Below are positions 15,936 to 23,851 of a stretch of 43,712 nucleotides of DNA, piece by piece. The notes below the pieces were generated by a model. The model was not told the DNA's origin and ran no database searches. It saw nothing but the letters and a program-made list of their open reading frames with translations. Made by a program: the position numbers and the translations under genes. The stretch lies in assembly GCA_964370845.1 (NCBI GenBank), contig CAYJLB010000014.1:1-43712 (forward strand), written 5' to 3'. Position 1 is the first letter of the stretch; each line of letters starts with the position of its first letter. This stretch comes from CAYJLB01 sp964370845. GTDB lineage: Bacteria; Bacillota; Clostridia; Oscillospirales; Ruminococcaceae.

Positions 15936-15964
15936 ATTTTATCACAATTTCGCATTTTTATCAA
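15936..15964 (-). promoter_or_regulatory. Promoter of hisS-aspS
   Basis: Minus strand TTGATA (15964-15959), a 17-bp spacer and TAAAAT (15941-15936), 45 bp before the hisS start. Confidence 0.6.
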
Positions 15965-16006
15965 GCAAAAATTAACTATAAACAACTAATTAACAAAAAA
16001 ATATAA

Positions 16007-16028
16007 GCCGCCCCGACTTTGGGGCGAC
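16007..16028 (-). terminator. Terminator after mgsA
   Basis: A GC-rich 8-bp stem GTCGCCCC/GGGGCGGC (one wobble) with a 6-nt loop. On the minus strand it is followed by TTATATTTTTTTG. Confidence 0.85.
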
Positions 16029-16095
16029 TTTTAAGTTAAAATGACGGAATTTTTATCCAGCAAAAATCCTTACTATAAGTAACTATTGTGATTAA

Positions 16096-16494
16096 TTAGC
16101 TTTTTATGATTTCACGCCAATCCAAGTCCCCTCTATCAAGAGCATGGATTAAAGCTTCCGCAGTTGCAATATTAGTTGCAAAAGGAATGTTATGAACATC
16201 ACAAAGTCTTAATAAATTAAGCTCATTTGGCTCATTTGGTTTTGGTGTCAAAGGATCTCTAAAATATAATAATAGGTCAATCTCATTACAAGAAATTTTA
16301 GATGTAATTTGTTGATCCCCACCTTGTTTTCCCGAAAGATAGCAAGTAATGTTCAAGCCCGTTGCTTCTCCAACCATTTTTCCGGTTGTACCTGTTGCAC
16401 AAAGTGCGTGTCTGCTTAAAACACCACAGTATGCAATGCAGAATTGAATCATAAGTTCTTTCTTAGTATCGTGTGCGATTAGTGCAATATTCAT
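16096..16494 (-). CDS. mgsA: Methylglyoxal synthase
   Basis: 132 residues, the usual length. Converts dihydroxyacetone phosphate to methylglyoxal and phosphate, a bypass of lower glycolysis when phosphate is short. Family motifs present: IALIAHDTKK at the start (phosphate site with D9), ATGTTGK, LSGKQGGDQQI with the catalytic aspartate, and LLYFRDPLTPKPNEPN. AGGAGG lies 5 nt from the ATG. In many Clostridia mgsA stands at the end of the mre/min/rodA cluster, as here, but a separate promoter is also visible upstream. Confidence 0.96.
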   Translation of the reverse strand: MNIALIAHDTKKELMIQFCIAYCGVLSRHALCATGTTGKMVGEATGLNITCYLSGKQGGDQQITSKISCNEIDLLLYFRDPLTPKPNEPNELNLLRLCDVHNIPFATNIATAEALIHALDRGDLDWREIIKS

Positions 16495-16543
16495 ACGGAC
16501 CTCCTGTTAGTAAATGTTAAAAATACATTATTATCTGCCAACT

Positions 16544-16572
16544 ATTATAACATATTTATTATAATAAAGCAA
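16544..16572 (-). promoter_or_regulatory. Own promoter of mgsA
   Basis: Minus strand TTGCTT (16572-16567), a 17-bp spacer and TATAAT (16549-16544), 50 bp before the mgsA start, in the 157-bp gap after mrdA. Confidence 0.65.
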
Positions 16573-16651
16573 ATGTTTTAATGCAATTATTAAAATTATT
16601 GTTGATTTTATTTGATTTAATACATAATTTTTATTGATTTTGTACAATTAA

Positions 16652-18667
16652 TTAGTAACCATAGTAAGCATCTATAATTTCCCTCACCATATATTTAGAA
16701 TATTCACCATATTCCACATATCCTGCAAAGGCAATTTCTGGATCATCGGCTGGATAAAACCCGATAAATGAACTACTTGTAGTATCTGCTGAATTTTGGG
16801 GAGAACCTGTTTTTATTGCTGTTTGATATGGCAAATCCAATAACTGACAATCTTCATAATCAAAAACTGTAGGCAAAACATAAGCATAAGATGCTGCCCC
16901 AATCATACCATCAATTACAGGTGTAAATGGGTCAATTCCCTCAGTTATTTCAATTTCAGAAATTATTTCAGGTTCGGTTTTATAAAGCATAGTTTCAAGG
17001 TTATAATCCCAAATTGAATCCACCATATACGGTTGATATAAAACTCCTTTATTTGCAAGGGTCAAAGCTTCCATTGCAAGTTGAAGAGGAGTAATTAATA
17101 TTTCAGATTGCCCAATGGAAGCTTGTAAAAGTTGTCCAGCTGACCAACCTATCCCTAAATTATCAAGAGTTTCAGGGGAGGATAAATAGCCAATACTTCC
17201 ACCAATTTCTGTGTTTGGGTCAATTCCAAGTCCAAAAGCATTTTCATATTCAACTAATTTGTCAATTCCAAGTTGTTGAGCGGCTACATAAAAGAAAACG
17301 TTGCAAGATTCTTGTATAGCAGTTTCAACGTTAATTGAACCGTGCCCCCATGATTGGTGACAACGCATTGTAATTCCATAATAATCATAAGAACCATTAC
17401 AAGTGATATGAGTATCCGCTGTGATATGCCCCTCGTTTAGCAAACCTACTGCTGTAATAGGCTTAAAAGATGAACCAGGGCGGTATAAACCGTCAATTGC
17501 TCTGTTTACAAGGGGATTATTTTCTCCAGAAGCCACTGACTCATAATCATTTATATAATCATTAATATCAAAAGTAGGGGAGCTTGCAAGGGCTTTAATT
17601 GCTCCCGTTTCAACATCAAGAACTACAATCGCACCACCTTGTGCTTCTCTACCTCTTGCGTCTAGATCATCTTCATCTTGACTTTGTAACCTTTCAATAT
17701 GGTCTTCCAAAATTTCTTGAACTTCCATTTGATATTCCATATCTAAAGTAAGTTTTACAGTGTCCCCAGCAGTAGCAGGATTATTTTCATTAATCTCGAT
17801 TAGCGAACCATCAACAGCACTTACAGTTACTTCACGACTTCCGTCAATACCACGCAATTCATCTTCCAAATATTTTTCAATTCCACTCTTACCTAAAGTG
17901 TCATCTAATTCATATCCATAATCTTTTAAGGTAGCATATTCCTCGGCATAAAGCGGTCCAACTGTACCAATAACGTGAGGAATAAATTCTCCATTTGTAT
18001 AAGAACGAATTGGCATTTCAATTATTTCAATTCCAAGTAAATTCCTGTCATTTTCCATAATTTTAGCCATTGCAACTTCAGAAATATCTTCTGCTAAAAC
18101 ATAACTATTACTTACAGAAAATTGGTTAAGTTGCATTTCATATCGAATTCCCGCAAGAATACGTTGTTCTTCTTCTGTATATTCTATTGAAATATCGTAA
18201 ACGTTAATTAGTTCGTCAATGCAGTTTTCTGCTGTTGCATATGTGTTAAGCCTTAATTCTTCTTTTAATTGCTCAACTTCGTTATCTTTTCCATCTTCAA
18301 AAAAATAAGGCTTGCTATCAGAAATTGGTAAACTTTCATTCCAGTCATCACTATTCTCTTGTAAAATTTCTATAGTTTCTAAAATAATATCATTTTGTAA
18401 ATTTACATCAGTAGGAAAAAAAGCTTTTTCAATTATAACTGCAAGTCCAGCTTCATTTTGAACAACTAAATCTCCATCTATATCCACGATTTCGCCACGA
18501 GGAGCGATAATATTTTGCACTCCAGTAGTCTTTTTTACCGACTGTTTCAAATATTCTTCGCCATTTACAATCTGCATCTCCATCAATCGTACAAAAACTG
18601 CCGCTAAAAGCACATAAATTATGACGAACAAAAATATTATTCTAAATTTTGATAAAAAACTTTTCAA
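16652..18667 (-). CDS. mrdA: Penicillin-binding protein 2 (elongation transpeptidase)
   Basis: 671 residues, class B PBP. One N-terminal membrane anchor (about 9-33), a dimerisation/pedestal region (to about 310) and a transpeptidase domain with S399-x-x-K402 (in YRPGSSFKP), S454-C-N456 and K619-T-G621. It cross-links peptidoglycan during rod elongation, working with MreB/C/D. The start codon is TTG at 18667: AGGAG lies 6 nt upstream and no ATG is available nearby. mreD ends 44 bp before it, so it is the fourth gene of the mre operon. The C-terminal tail is short, without PASTA repeats. Confidence 0.94.
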   Translation of the reverse strand: MKSFLSKFRIIFLFVIIYVLLAAVFVRLMEMQIVNGEEYLKQSVKKTTGVQNIIAPRGEIVDIDGDLVVQNEAGLAVIIEKAFFPTDVNLQNDIILETIEILQENSDDWNESLPISDSKPYFFEDGKDNEVEQLKEELRLNTYATAENCIDELINVYDISIEYTEEEQRILAGIRYEMQLNQFSVSNSYVLAEDISEVAMAKIMENDRNLLGIEIIEMPIRSYTNGEFIPHVIGTVGPLYAEEYATLKDYGYELDDTLGKSGIEKYLEDELRGIDGSREVTVSAVDGSLIEINENNPATAGDTVKLTLDMEYQMEVQEILEDHIERLQSQDEDDLDARGREAQGGAIVVLDVETGAIKALASSPTFDINDYINDYESVASGENNPLVNRAIDGLYRPGSSFKPITAVGLLNEGHITADTHITCNGSYDYYGITMRCHQSWGHGSINVETAIQESCNVFFYVAAQQLGIDKLVEYENAFGLGIDPNTEIGGSIGYLSSPETLDNLGIGWSAGQLLQASIGQSEILITPLQLAMEALTLANKGVLYQPYMVDSIWDYNLETMLYKTEPEIISEIEITEGIDPFTPVIDGMIGAASYAYVLPTVFDYEDCQLLDLPYQTAIKTGSPQNSADTTSSSFIGFYPADDPEIAFAGYVEYGEYSKYMVREIIDAYYGY

Positions 18668-18711
18668 TAAAAACTCCTATTCTAAATTAATAAAGTTACT
18701 AAACAACTCTA

Positions 18712-19245
18712 TTAATCGATTTCAATTGCTTCTTCCAAATCGAATTTTCTCACAATAATTTTCACAATCAAATATATTATGGGGGAAGATAAAATCGTAT
18801 AAATCATAGTTGGAACAAAATACGAGCCAAGCAAAATTTGATAACCTTCTTCCCGCCAAATTACGAAGTTAAAAAAGTAATCAAGCATAATTATTATAAC
18901 GGAAGTGATAATTGTCACAATAATGGCATTTATAAGGTTTGTACGCAATAAATGCAAGCAAAATAATGAAACAATTACCGAGAATATTAACAAAAATATC
19001 CCGTTTAGTCCCACGATTTTTCCGCTAGAAATATCAATAATTAGTCCACAAACTCCACCTACAATTGCACTTGACAAAGGTGGGTGAAACATTGAAAAAC
19101 TAAGAGCTAACGGAATAAGCAACAATGTTCTTGCATCATTAGAAAAATTTGTGGTAGAAATTATTGTACAAATAATTATTAAGAAAACTGTCAAAGTCCA
19201 TTTTGCAAAAATTTTCATATTTCGCGACGTTTCTTTATTGTTCAT
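18712..19245 (-). CDS. mreD: Rod-shape determining protein MreD
   Basis: 177 residues with about five hydrophobic helices (from KWTLTVFLIIICTIISTT onward), the size and profile of MreD. MreD is a membrane partner of MreC in the elongation complex. The sequence itself is weakly conserved and the call leans on position between mreC and mrdA. I chose ATG 19245 over TTG 19266 because AAGGTGAAGG sits just upstream; the gene then overlaps the end of mreC by 11 bp (ATGAACAATAA), suggesting coupled translation. Confidence 0.9.
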   Translation of the reverse strand: MNNKETSRNMKIFAKWTLTVFLIIICTIISTTNFSNDARTLLLIPLALSFSMFHPPLSSAIVGGVCGLIIDISSGKIVGLNGIFLLIFSVIVSLFCLHLLRTNLINAIIVTIITSVIIIMLDYFFNFVIWREEGYQILLGSYFVPTMIYTILSSPIIYLIVKIIVRKFDLEEAIEID

Positions 19246-20092
19246 AGCCTTCACCTTGTCCTTCAAACTCGGTTATAACAAAAACGTTTTTTAAGTCGTT
19301 AAAATCGGCTACAGGCTCAATTACAGCCTCTAAAGAAAGATTATTTTCCGCAATTCGTATTTCTTTTACAGTTCCAATTACTTCATTTGGCGGAACAAGT
19401 CCACTGTGCCCCGAAGTAACAATAATTGCTCCAACTTGCATTTCGCTAGCTTTATTGATAAAACTCATTAAAGTTTCATTGTTTTCAGCTAGTTCAAAAT
19501 TTCCTTCCACAATGCCCGTGTCTTTAGTTTTTGTTTCAAATACTCCAATTGGATATTCGGAAGAAAGGACAGTTGTAACTCTTGAATAAGTAAGTTCAAC
19601 ACTATCAACAATGCCAACTAGACCCGCATCGGTGACAACAGGGTCGTTAAGAGAAATTCCATCTAGTGAACCTTTATCGATGAAAAAAGATTTATAAGGG
19701 TCATTTGTTACCCAACCAATTACTTGACAAGGTGGAGAAAATTTAAAATCAGGATTTTCTTTTGTTAAATCCAAAATTTCTTTATAATGCTCATTTTCAT
19801 CTTTCATTGCATCATAATCCGCAATTTGTTTTTGCAGTTCGTCAATTTCTTTTTGCAACTCAATATTTTCTTCATAATATTTGTCCGCATTTAAAAGCTT
19901 ATCAAGATTAGAAGAAATCCCTTCAGAAATGGAGGTTGACAACTTTTGAAAAGGTGAAATCACTCCACCCAAAACGGAGGAAACAAATGAACGTCCGTCA
20001 GCAGTGGTGGCAGCGAAAATTGTTATACCAAGCAATAAAGCTATAATGGCTAAAATTATTTTAAATTGAACACTGCTAAAAAATTCTCTCAT
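19235..20092 (-). CDS. mreC: Rod-shape determining protein MreC
   Basis: 285 residues. A single N-terminal membrane segment (about 10-28), a coiled coil (about 65-110, rich in E/L/K heptads such as ELQKEIDELQKQIADY) and an extracytoplasmic beta-rich domain with the family segments VIGWVTNDPYKSFFIDKGS and GLVGIVDSV. MreC links MreB to PBP2 outside the membrane. The start at 20092 has AGGAAGGAG at 6-nt spacing; an ATG two codons earlier touches the SD and is unlikely. Overlaps mreD. Confidence 0.95.
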   Translation of the reverse strand: MREFFSSVQFKIILAIIALLLGITIFAATTADGRSFVSSVLGGVISPFQKLSTSISEGISSNLDKLLNADKYYEENIELQKEIDELQKQIADYDAMKDENEHYKEILDLTKENPDFKFSPPCQVIGWVTNDPYKSFFIDKGSLDGISLNDPVVTDAGLVGIVDSVELTYSRVTTVLSSEYPIGVFETKTKDTGIVEGNFELAENNETLMSFINKASEMQVGAIIVTSGHSGLVPPNEVIGTVKEIRIAENNLSLEAVIEPVADFNDLKNVFVITEFEGQGEGYEQ

Positions 20093-20187
20093 TTGCATCT
20101 CCTTCCTGTGTGAATATTTGCGACAAAACCGCTCATATCCTAGCTAAAAAAGCAGAACGGAACGGCTTAATTTGTCATAATTAACTA

Positions 20188-21201
20188 TTAATATTTTGAA
20201 TCGTCATTTAAAACGTCGTGAAGTTTATCAATGTTTTCAAGAACTTTTCCTGTTCCCTCAGCGACGCAATCCAATGGATTTTCCGCAATAAATACAGGCA
20301 TTCCAGTTTCATTGTTAATCAATCTATCAAGACCTTTAAGCAATGCACCACCGCCCGCTAAAGTAATACCTTGGTCGATAATATCCGCTGATAATTCAGG
20401 TGGAGTTCTCTCAAGTGTAACTTTAATAGCTTCAATAATATGTGATAAAGGCTCAGTCAAAGCCTCTCTAATTTCAGTAGAAGTAACAGAAATGTTTTCA
20501 GGTAAACCAGTTAGCAAGTTACGTCCTTTAATATCCATATTTGAATCTTCTTCCCCAGGGAAAGCTGAACCAATGGCAATTTTAACGTTTTCAGCTGTAC
20601 GTTCACCGATTAATAGGTTGTACTTTTTCTTGATATAATTTATAATTGCAAGGTCAAATTCGTCCCCAGCAACTCTAACTGAACGAGAAGTAACAATACC
20701 GCCAAGAGAAATAACCGCAACTTCGGAAGTTCCACCGCCGATGTCAACAATCATACTTCCAGTAGGTTCAGCAACAGGAAGTCCAGCTCCAATAGCAGCA
20801 GCCATAGGTTCTTCAATAATAGAAACTCTTTTAGCTCCAGCACTTTCAGCAGCCTCTTTAACAGCACGTCTTTCAACAGCCGTTACACCTGAAGGGATAC
20901 AAATAATAACTCTTGTTTTAGAAAAAAATGACCCAGCAAGAGCTTTTTTGATAAATTCTTGTAACATGCTTGTAGCATAATCAAAGTCAGCGATAACGCC
21001 GTCTTTAAGTGGTCTTACAGCAATAATTGACCCAGGAGTACGTCCGATAACGTCTTTCGCCTCTTGTCCAACAGAACGAACTCTTTCAGAACGAGCGTCA
21101 ACAGCAACAACAGAAGGTTCACGAATAATAATTCCTTTACCTCTCATATAAACAAGGGTGTTTGCAGTACCTAAATCTATGCCAATGTCTTTATTAAACA
21201 T
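20188..21201 (-). CDS. mreB: Rod-shape determining actin homologue MreB
   Basis: 337 residues. Actin-fold ATPase that forms filaments under the membrane and guides lateral wall synthesis. Phosphate-binding motifs are clear: DIGIDLGTANTLVY at the N-terminus, IVDIGGGTSEVAVISLGG in the middle and GITLAGGGALLKGLDRL near the C-terminus; EEPMAAAIGAGLP is the connecting segment. GAAAGGAAG precedes the ATG. First gene of mreB-mreC-mreD-mrdA. A 95-bp gap before mreC contains no clear terminator. Confidence 0.98.
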   Translation of the reverse strand: MFNKDIGIDLGTANTLVYMRGKGIIIREPSVVAVDARSERVRSVGQEAKDVIGRTPGSIIAVRPLKDGVIADFDYATSMLQEFIKKALAGSFFSKTRVIICIPSGVTAVERRAVKEAAESAGAKRVSIIEEPMAAAIGAGLPVAEPTGSMIVDIGGGTSEVAVISLGGIVTSRSVRVAGDEFDLAIINYIKKKYNLLIGERTAENVKIAIGSAFPGEEDSNMDIKGRNLLTGLPENISVTSTEIREALTEPLSHIIEAIKVTLERTPPELSADIIDQGITLAGGGALLKGLDRLINNETGMPVFIAENPLDCVAEGTGKVLENIDKLHDVLNDDSKY

Positions 21202-21282
21202 AATTTTTTCTTCCTTTCAAAATCGTTTCAATCTTCTTATAATTTATATAAACGAATAAATATATTTTTAACTATCTTTACT

Positions 21283-21311
21283 ATTATAACTCATTTTTGC
21301 CAATTGTACAA
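21283..21311 (-). promoter_or_regulatory. Promoter of the mreBCD-mrdA operon
   Basis: Minus strand TTGTAC (21311-21306), a 17-bp spacer and TATAAT (21288-21283), 81 bp before mreB. The rest of the 360-bp gap to ppa (21202-21561) is AT-rich and holds only this and the divergent ppa promoter. Confidence 0.65.
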
Positions 21312-21433
21312 CATTTTTTTGAGAATAATTTGAAATAATAATCTTTTGTATAAATACATAAAATATTTTACAATTATATGGGAAATTTGTCAAGTTAAAA
21401 CTGTAAAAAACAATAACCTGTCTAAATTTGTGG

Positions 21434-21462
21434 TTGCAAATAGCCAATAAATAAGTTATAAT
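21434..21462 (+). promoter_or_regulatory. Promoter of ppa
   Basis: TTGCAA (21434-21439), a 17-bp spacer and TATAAT (21457-21462), giving a leader of about 90 nt before the ATG at 21562. Confidence 0.65.
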
Positions 21463-21561
21463 GTTCATAGTTAATAAAAGTGACATATCATAGTAAAGAT
21501 AAATAAACTATGAAGTGTTGCAAAAAAATATTATTATGATTAAGAAGGGACGGAAAAAATT

Positions 21562-22104
21562 ATGAATATTTGGCATGATATTGAGAAAAAATCCATTACA
21601 AAAGAGGAATTTATGGCTGTTATCGAAATTCCAGCGGGGAGCAAAAAAAAATACGAACTTGATAAAACTACAGGCATCTTAAAATTGGACAGAGTTTTGC
21701 ACACTTCAACTCACTATCCTTGGAATTACGGGTTTATTCCACGAACTTACGCTGAGGACTCCGACCCATTGGACGTTTTAGTTCTTTGTTCGGAAAGTAT
21801 TGATCCTTTAGTAATGGTAAAATGTTATCCAATTGGTGTACTTAGAATGATTGATGAAAACGAATGTGATGATAAAATTATCGCTATCCCTTGTCAAGAT
21901 CCGACTTGGAACTTTTTCAAAGATATTACACAGCTTTCACCACATATTTTAAACGAAATAAGCCACTTCTTTGAAGTTTATAAAGCCCTTGAAAACAAAG
22001 AAACTGCAACTAGTGAGATGATGGATAGAGATGCTGCAATGGAAATAATTGAGCATACTATGGAAAGATACCTTGTGCACTTTTGCGGAAAAACTAAAGA
22101 TTAA
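21562..22104 (+). CDS. ppa: Inorganic pyrophosphatase, family I
   Basis: 180 residues. Hydrolyses pyrophosphate to two phosphates with Mg. Family I features: IEIPAGSKKKYELDK, the HYPWNYGFIPRT segment and the metal-binding signature EDSDPLDVLVL, then IAIPCQDPTW. Clostridia more often carry family II (PpaC) or membrane pyrophosphatases, so a soluble family I enzyme is mildly notable. AAGAAGGGA precedes the ATG by about 11 nt. The MFS gene follows after 21 bp and may be co-transcribed. Confidence 0.95.
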   Translation: MNIWHDIEKKSITKEEFMAVIEIPAGSKKKYELDKTTGILKLDRVLHTSTHYPWNYGFIPRTYAEDSDPLDVLVLCSESIDPLVMVKCYPIGVLRMIDENECDDKIIAIPCQDPTWNFFKDITQLSPHILNEISHFFEVYKALENKETATSEMMDRDAAMEIIEHTMERYLVHFCGKTKD

Positions 22105-22125
22105 TTAAAGGGAATTTTTAATTAT

Positions 22126-23358
22126 ATGACAAAATCTTATAAAAAAACTAAAATAGCTTGTTATATGGCAAATGTTTGTATGTCGGCGGTAATTATTTTA
22201 CCGCCACTTTTATTTGTTACATTTCGAGATTTATACGGAATTTCTTATTCTTTATTGGGGCTTTTGGTGGTGATAAATTTTACTACTCAGTTGATTGTTG
22301 ACTTGATTTTCTCATTTTTCTCAGATAAATTCAACATTCCATTGACGGTAAAAAGTATTCCTGCCCTTGCGGTGGTTGGATTTTTAATTTATGGAATTTT
22401 GCCTTTAATTTTTCCTGAATACGCTTATTTAGGTCTTGTTATTGGAACGATAATTTTTTCCGCTTCAAGTGGATTAGCAGAAGTTTTAATTAGCCCTGTT
22501 ATTGCAGCTATCCCTTCCGACAATCCCGATAGAGAAATGAGTAAACTTCATTCAGCTTATGCTTGGGGAGTGGTTGGTGTTGTAATTTTCAGCACATTTT
22601 TCCTACAAATCGTAGGCTCCGAACAATGGTATTTTCTCCTTTTGGCAATAATTTTCTTGCCACTAATTTGCTTGTTTTTATTTTTCAATTCAAACATTCC
22701 ACCTATGCACCCACATGAAAAAGAGAGAGGAATGCTAAAACTTCTCACCAATAAAGGAATGTTGTTTTGCATTTTTGCAATCTTTTTAGGTGGAGCAAGT
22801 GAAAATATTATTTCCCAATGGAGTTCGAGTTTTTTAGAAAAATCTTTACAACTTCCGAAAATTTGGGGCGATATGTTAGGAGTAGCTTTTTTTGCTGTAA
22901 TGCTTGGAATTGGAAGGAGCTTATATGCTCACAAAGGGAAAAATATTAGAAAAACAATGTTTGTCGGTGCAGTTGGAGCAAGCATTTGCTATTTTATTGT
23001 AATTCTTTTCGATTTTCCAGCCATTAGCATTGTCGCTTGTGCTTTTACAGGATTTTTTGTTGCAATGCTTTGGCCAGGAAGTCTAATTATAGTTGGCGAA
23101 AAATTCCCCAAGGCAGGGGTTGCGATTTTTGCTTTAATGGCAGCCGGCGGTGATTTAGGCTCAGCATTAGGACCTCAAATAATGGGAATTGCAGTAGATT
23201 TCACAGTAGAAAATCCTACTTTGCTAGAGATTGGAGCAAATTTAGGTTATTCTCCTGAACAATTTGGAATGAAAGTAGGCTTGCTTGTAGTATCTCTTTT
23301 CCCTGTTGCTTGTGCTTTACTTCTTAGTGCTGGATTAAAAAATAAAAAAACAACATAA
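22126..23358 (+). CDS. MFS transporter
   Basis: 410 residues with about 12 predicted membrane helices and a charged central loop (about 195-205, MHPHEKERG). The loop after helix 2 has the MFS motif-A-like FFSDKFN. Helix 4-5 region has the small-residue pattern ASSGLAEVLISPVIAAIPSD and the C-terminal half GGDLGSALGPQIMG. This resembles sugar/proton symporter-like MFS members of Firmicutes with no known substrate. AAAGGGA lies upstream at 13-nt spacing. It directly follows ppa. Substrate unknown. Confidence 0.85.
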   Translation: MTKSYKKTKIACYMANVCMSAVIILPPLLFVTFRDLYGISYSLLGLLVVINFTTQLIVDLIFSFFSDKFNIPLTVKSIPALAVVGFLIYGILPLIFPEYAYLGLVIGTIIFSASSGLAEVLISPVIAAIPSDNPDREMSKLHSAYAWGVVGVVIFSTFFLQIVGSEQWYFLLLAIIFLPLICLFLFFNSNIPPMHPHEKERGMLKLLTNKGMLFCIFAIFLGGASENIISQWSSSFLEKSLQLPKIWGDMLGVAFFAVMLGIGRSLYAHKGKNIRKTMFVGAVGASICYFIVILFDFPAISIVACAFTGFFVAMLWPGSLIIVGEKFPKAGVAIFALMAAGGDLGSALGPQIMGIAVDFTVENPTLLEIGANLGYSPEQFGMKVGLLVVSLFPVACALLLSAGLKNKKTT

Positions 23359-23382
23359 ATTTGTACTTGATGCAAAATTTAT

Positions 23383-23454
23383 CTATTGACATAAATTTGT
23401 CTATTGACACAAATTTGTCTATTGACACAAATTTGTCTATTGACAAATTGGGGG
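23383..23454 (+). repeat. Four tandem 18-bp repeats, each with a TTGACA -35 hexamer
   Basis: CTATTGACATAAATTTGT (23383-23400), CTATTGACACAAATTTGT (23401-23418 and again 23419-23436), and a fourth that begins CTATTGACAAAT (23437-). A decayed copy may precede at about 23361-23382. Each unit contains a perfect TTGACA, and the last one is the -35 box of the thrS promoter. Confidence 0.92.
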
Positions 23455-23468
23455 TAATGTGCTAAGAT
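23440..23468 (+). promoter_or_regulatory. Promoter of the thrS T-box transcript
   Basis: TTGACA (23440-23445, last repeat unit), a 17-bp spacer and TAAGAT (23463-23468). Confidence 0.75.
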
Positions 23469-23479
23469 ATCAATGTATA

Positions 23480-23805
23480 TTAAAAACGTTGAATAAGGAC
23501 GGGTTTTTCTTGCAATAATTTTACAGAGAGTTTCCTAAAAGATGAAGTTTGATTCCTCTTTGCTGAAAGGGAAATATTTATTTGAAAAATCATACCACCT
23601 TATGAGTGTATGCGAAAACTAATAATTTCTTATTTGGATTTAAGCATAACGATTTAGCCCCGTTAAAGGCTTTCTGTGAGGAGAGGTAATGTTTTTTGCT
23701 TCTTGAAACAGGGTGGAACAGCGATTCAAAATAGTTAATTAACTATAACGCCCCTGTAATTCTATTTTATTTATTAATTTAGAATTATGGGGGTTATTTG
23801 TTTTT
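23480..23805 (+). promoter_or_regulatory. T-box leader controlling thrS
   Basis: A long structured leader ends in the T-box sequence AGGGTGGAACAGCG (23710-23723; consensus AGGGTGGNACCGCG). It is followed by a terminator: TAACGCCCCTGTAATTCT at 23746-23763 with AGAATTATGGGGGTTA at 23781-23796, then TTTGTTTTT. The Stem I region starts near 23520 (ACAGAGAG) and holds ACC codons at 23594-23599 in the expected specifier area, which would match threonine. Uncharged tRNA-Thr would stabilise the antiterminator and let thrS be transcribed. Exact specifier position is inferred. Confidence 0.92.
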
Positions 23806-23851
23806 AATAGGAAATAATAGGAATGTATATCGAGAAAGGAATAGAAATTTT

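Noticed and set aside
21268..21486. A 72-codon minus-strand frame between mreB and ppa
   Set aside because: It spans both divergent promoters and has no SD or family resemblance.
23383..23454. CRISPR-like repeat array
   Set aside because: The 18-bp units are contiguous without unique spacers and contain -35 hexamers; no cas gene is nearby.
23798..23851. An N-terminal extension of thrS
   Set aside because: It starts in the T-box terminator; the ATG at 23852 has the SD and begins the TGS domain.
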